DNA of 64,000 nucleotides, from contig NC_090698.1 in assembly GCF_040954835.1 (NCBI RefSeq), positions 34,091,501 to 34,155,500 of the forward strand, given 5' to 3'. Positions 60,464 to 64,000 of the stretch are shown piece after piece. The stretch comes from Lepisosteus oculatus. Lineage: Eukaryota > Chordata > Actinopteri > Semionotiformes > Lepisosteidae. Position numbers and translations under genes: made by a program. Each line of letters opens with the position of its first letter. Positions within the stretch are counted from its first letter, which is position 1. The notes beneath the pieces were generated by a model. That model was not told the DNA's origin, ran no database searches, and saw only the letters and a list, made by a program, of their open reading frames with translations.

Positions 60464-63400
60464 AAAATTGCATTCACATGCTGGATTGAAGCAAACTGTG
60501 TAATGATTTCTTGTCTTGTACTTGCTACATTCTGTCTGTAAACATTTGTCTGTAATTGTATTTCTGTATTCCATGCTGAACATTTTCTTTCATTGTGTTT
60601 ATTCTGGTGATTTAAGGATGAAAAACAAGTTCCCCCTGCAGGTTGTAGGTCACTATACCATGATCTCTTCAAATCTTATTTTAAAGTCATTCTCCATTTC
60701 ATTTCATTTCAGTCATCATTTCTTGAATTTTCCTAAAGCTTGAAACAACCTCTTTAAAGAGCTGGCTTTTCTAATCTTCTATGTCCTATTTATAATTATT
60801 ATAATTACAATATCATATAATTATAATCATATATGTGTATGTTGTGCTGTTTTGCTATTTGTAGGACTTTTTGTGAGAAGTCTCTTGAAGCTTTATGATA
60901 ATGTATTTTTATATAATAACTCTTCACAATCCTCAGTAGAAAGAAGAACCTTATAGAACCTCTGAGGTAGAAGGAAAAACAGAATATGCTAGAGAGATAA
61001 ATTGGAAGTTTTTATTTTGAAGGGGAGTGATCAGTATGCCTTTTAGTTGCCTAAAAGCCTGTACTGGTTGCAAACAGTGGTAGTCTGGGAATTATGAAAT
61101 AGTTACATAGTAACTATAGAAACATCAGTTCAAAAATATTGTTTAATCTAAATTCCTCTGGGGTTCTTAACACTCTTGAAGTTTTCCTACACATCATGAC
61201 ATAGAACAAAAAAAAGTAAAACAAAAAATTGAGCATCTAGCATTGTGAGAAGCAAGGTAGTAATTTCAATTAAATTTTCCACTGTTTTCCTTCAGTAGCT
61301 CTATGTTTATTTAAATATGTAGGTAGGTGTAGTTTGGAATTCAGATATTACATGCCAGCATGCCATTCTTGAACTGTGATTATACATGCTGACACATCTA
61401 TCCATTGTAATCAGAAGCTCGAACATGTGAATGAGAAACACCTTCCACAATTTCCATTAGATGAGTCATGTGATTATTTTCAGTTCATTGATGTCTAAAA
61501 CACACTTTTTATACTACCATTTTATGCTACTGCAAAAGGATTCACACACATAACATTGTTCCTTAGTGGTAATTTAGAACTTAAAGTTTCTGTTTTAAGT
61601 AAGAAAAAATCATACTGTATAAATTCATACTGTATTGTTGTAGAAAAGGACTCCATTAACTTAACTTCAACTTAACAGTATTCAGACAGGCTATAAAGAG
61701 TTTTATGGTTCAAAAGTTTATATTTCTATGGTGTTTTACTTATCAGTCTCTGTTCTAAAACAACACAGTAGCCTGGAAAAGCTATCATGACCTCACTGCA
61801 GAGGAAACAGATATAACTCTTGAGGTTGCTATGCCTGTTCAAGTATTTAACACAAGCAGAAGTCCTCTTTCACTCAAGGATGTCTCAGGGGACATTAGAT
61901 GCAGTAAATTCTAAGTTAAAATATCCTCTCTATATTTTCATACCTTTCTAAGGGACCCAAAAACAATAGAGACATATATTTAGATGCAAGGCCCAAATGA
62001 AAGATGCTCACAAATATGTCAGTTTTAGAGAACAGCAGAGGCCAATTAAATATGTGGCTCAGACACAGAAAAAGGTGACACTCCTTGTGAACTTGGCTCC
62101 AGGAATGAAGCAAATGTACCTGTGGAATAAATAGTGTATTCTGTTAAACTCCCCACAGAGCAATTTAGATTCCTTTATCTGTTTAGACAGATATTTACAT
62201 CAGAGGGATGGAAGTGTGTTCCAGGCAGGTGGGAATTCCTCGTGTGATTCTGGGCTTTAGAAAGTCCACATGTAAAAAAAGCAGACACCTCTGTTCACAG
62301 GAAGTTTTTGCAGTTTTAAGTCCACTCATCAAGATCGAAACTTCATTATTGATTGACTTCTGAAGTAGTTGTATCAAACAGTGTTAAACTGCAGCCTCAG
62401 TTCAAGAAAAGAAGAGGATGCTGGACTTATGACTAAAGATTTACAACTGAGTGGGAGGCATCTATCCTTCAGAAACTCAGAGTTCTTACAACTTGGCAGA
62501 CTTTTAAAGTTGAGACAAGGCCAGCAATCCCTGTGTGCTTAATACATTTACAAGGTTGTAGGGGAGAAAAGTTCCCCTGTATTGGAAAAAAAATGAATAA
62601 ACTAAAGTAAATAACCATGATCAAGAGTATAGGATATTGCAAGGTGGTCCCTGATTGTTCTTCCAGTTATTAAGTCTTAAAGATTCAGATCACTTCGACT
62701 TTCAGGCTATTATGCATTTATCATGTTTTTTACTATTCAAATACCTTCTTTAAATAAATGTTGCACAAGCATTGCACACACAGCTAAACAAAGTGAAATC
62801 TGAAGTTTGCCATCTCTAGGTCTCCCCGAGTACAGAGTAAAAAAAATCTGCAATTCCCTGTGTTTGTGATTTCTGTGAGATCTCACATTTACAGTATATA
62901 ATCCAGCTTCTGTGTTGCACCACTCCACTCTTTTGATTTAATTTTTAAATATATTCTGTTTTGTTTACACTTACAATATTTCATGTTTCAGATTCACATC
63001 TCTAAGTTTGGTAAATAAAAAAGGTTTTGCCCTAATTTACAGGTCTGGTGCAATCTGATCAAAACAAATTTAGTGTGCAGCTGCAAAGATGACTAGCACT
63101 TCTCTCTTGCCTCAACTCTCTTTTCACCATAAATACTGGATGAAAAGACCATAATAAACTCAGCACCTTGCTAGAACAAAACCTGTACATATCCTCCAGA
63201 TAAAAATGATTCCTCATGAATTAAACTTCTGGCTCCTAAAACCAAAGTGCCAGGGGGATTAGAGATAGAAAGCTGTGTCATACAAGTCAAAACAGAGGGT
63301 GTTAACCAAATGACTGCTTCCCCACCAGCATGTGGTTTTAAACATTGTCGGCTTGTAAATAGGTCACATCTAGACTTCATTGAATGTATTAAAGGCATCT

Positions 63401-64000
63401 GGATAATGAAGTCATCATCCGGAGTCTCCCTGTGTGATCAAACCTCCAGGCCTTTAAAATTAAATTAATTATGTTACAGTCTGACACTCTGATGTTATTT
63501 AAACGGAGGTTTCTGTCCAATTAAGATTTTTAATGCCCTATGTAGGTTATAAGCAGCCTTTCTTGGATTGATATATATATATATTATACACCACCACTTT
63601 TTTAAAACAGGAACATAACCTTCCAACCTTGACAATCCTTCAGTCTTCTACAGTCATATACTCTGTTGTGCATTTTGCATTCTCATTTTTAGTCATCTCT
63701 TTACTATCCTTGGTTTGTCAGTGTCTGTGTGGATGAACTGTACTTTTCATTGGGAAATTTGTGAAAAGTGAAGGGCAAATCTAGGGTCATAGCTCATTTA
63801 ACATCTGGAAAGCATACATGAAATAGCCTAATCTCCCTGGAAACTGGTGTATCAGGTTATGGTGCTGCTAGACGCATTAAGCTTTGGTTTCTCTCTGGGC
63901 AGGCTTTGACCTGTAACCTAATGGCTAAGAAAGAAAAAATGCAGAAAGGGTTCAGACCCTAAGAACATTTTTTAAACAAAGGGAAATGTGATCAAAAATT
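60464..64000. other. Non-coding sequence, nothing recognised
   Basis: About 3.5 kb without a supported gene. Only simple AT runs (for example near 63570) and chance frames. Any exon of a further gene here would have to be short, and I could not support one. Confidence 0.45.

Noticed and set aside
1..64000. CRISPR arrays, operons, phage-like or toxin-antitoxin systems
   Set aside because: No spaced direct-repeat arrays or compact gene strings exist. Introns and SINE/LINE content show this is vertebrate nuclear DNA.

Overview
The window is vertebrate nuclear DNA, most likely from a ray-finned fish. It is AT-rich, with long introns, GT-AG splice sites and dense fish-type transposon debris: 5S-rRNA-derived and tRNA-derived SINEs, L2/Rex1-like LINE pieces, a Tc1-like remnant, a solo LTR and MITEs. 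The species cannot be fixed from sequence alone. The repeat flavour and the intact single-copy genes would suit a non-teleost or slowly evolving ray-finned fish (inference).

Two protein-coding genes are supported, and they converge tail to tail. MBOAT4 (ghrelin O-acyltransferase) is on the + strand in three exons (3250-3371, 4103-4327, 6014-6986). They splice in frame to 439 residues, and both MBOAT catalytic positions, Asn309 and His340, are present. PRAG1 (Pragmin/SGK223, PEAK-family pseudokinase scaffold) is on the - strand in five coding exons (38590-38889, 36547-38198, 26710-26864, 19533-20263, 16850-17884). They splice in frame to 1290 residues, keeping the CSK-recruiting EPIYA motif, an HRD motif and a degenerate DFG. 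Probable non-coding first exons of PRAG1 lie near 49.8 kb or 51.2 kb, the latter beside a more CpG-rich, promoter-like patch with a perfect AP-1/MARE-like palindrome.

Layout: 1-3249 is upstream sequence with SINE/LINE debris and a GC-rich insertion. 3250-6986 is MBOAT4, with a TTAA-flanked MITE in its second intron. 7.0-16.8 kb is the intergenic gap, containing a nearly complete 5S-SINE and an L2-like LINE 3' end. 16.85-38.9 kb is PRAG1. 38.9-51.5 kb is its inferred 5' intron and promoter, including an internally deleted Tc1 transposase. 51.5-64 kb is gene-poor, with a solo LTR (5-bp target-site duplication), a LINE RT fossil and a 5S-SINE.

The two genes have no known joint pathway: MBOAT4 acylates ghrelin in the ER membrane, and PRAG1 scaffolds CSK/SRC signalling. 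I found no new multi-gene system. The most novel-looking signal is a small interspersed element with foldback (inverted-arm) architecture. At least nine copies occur here, several flanked by 8-14 bp direct repeats.
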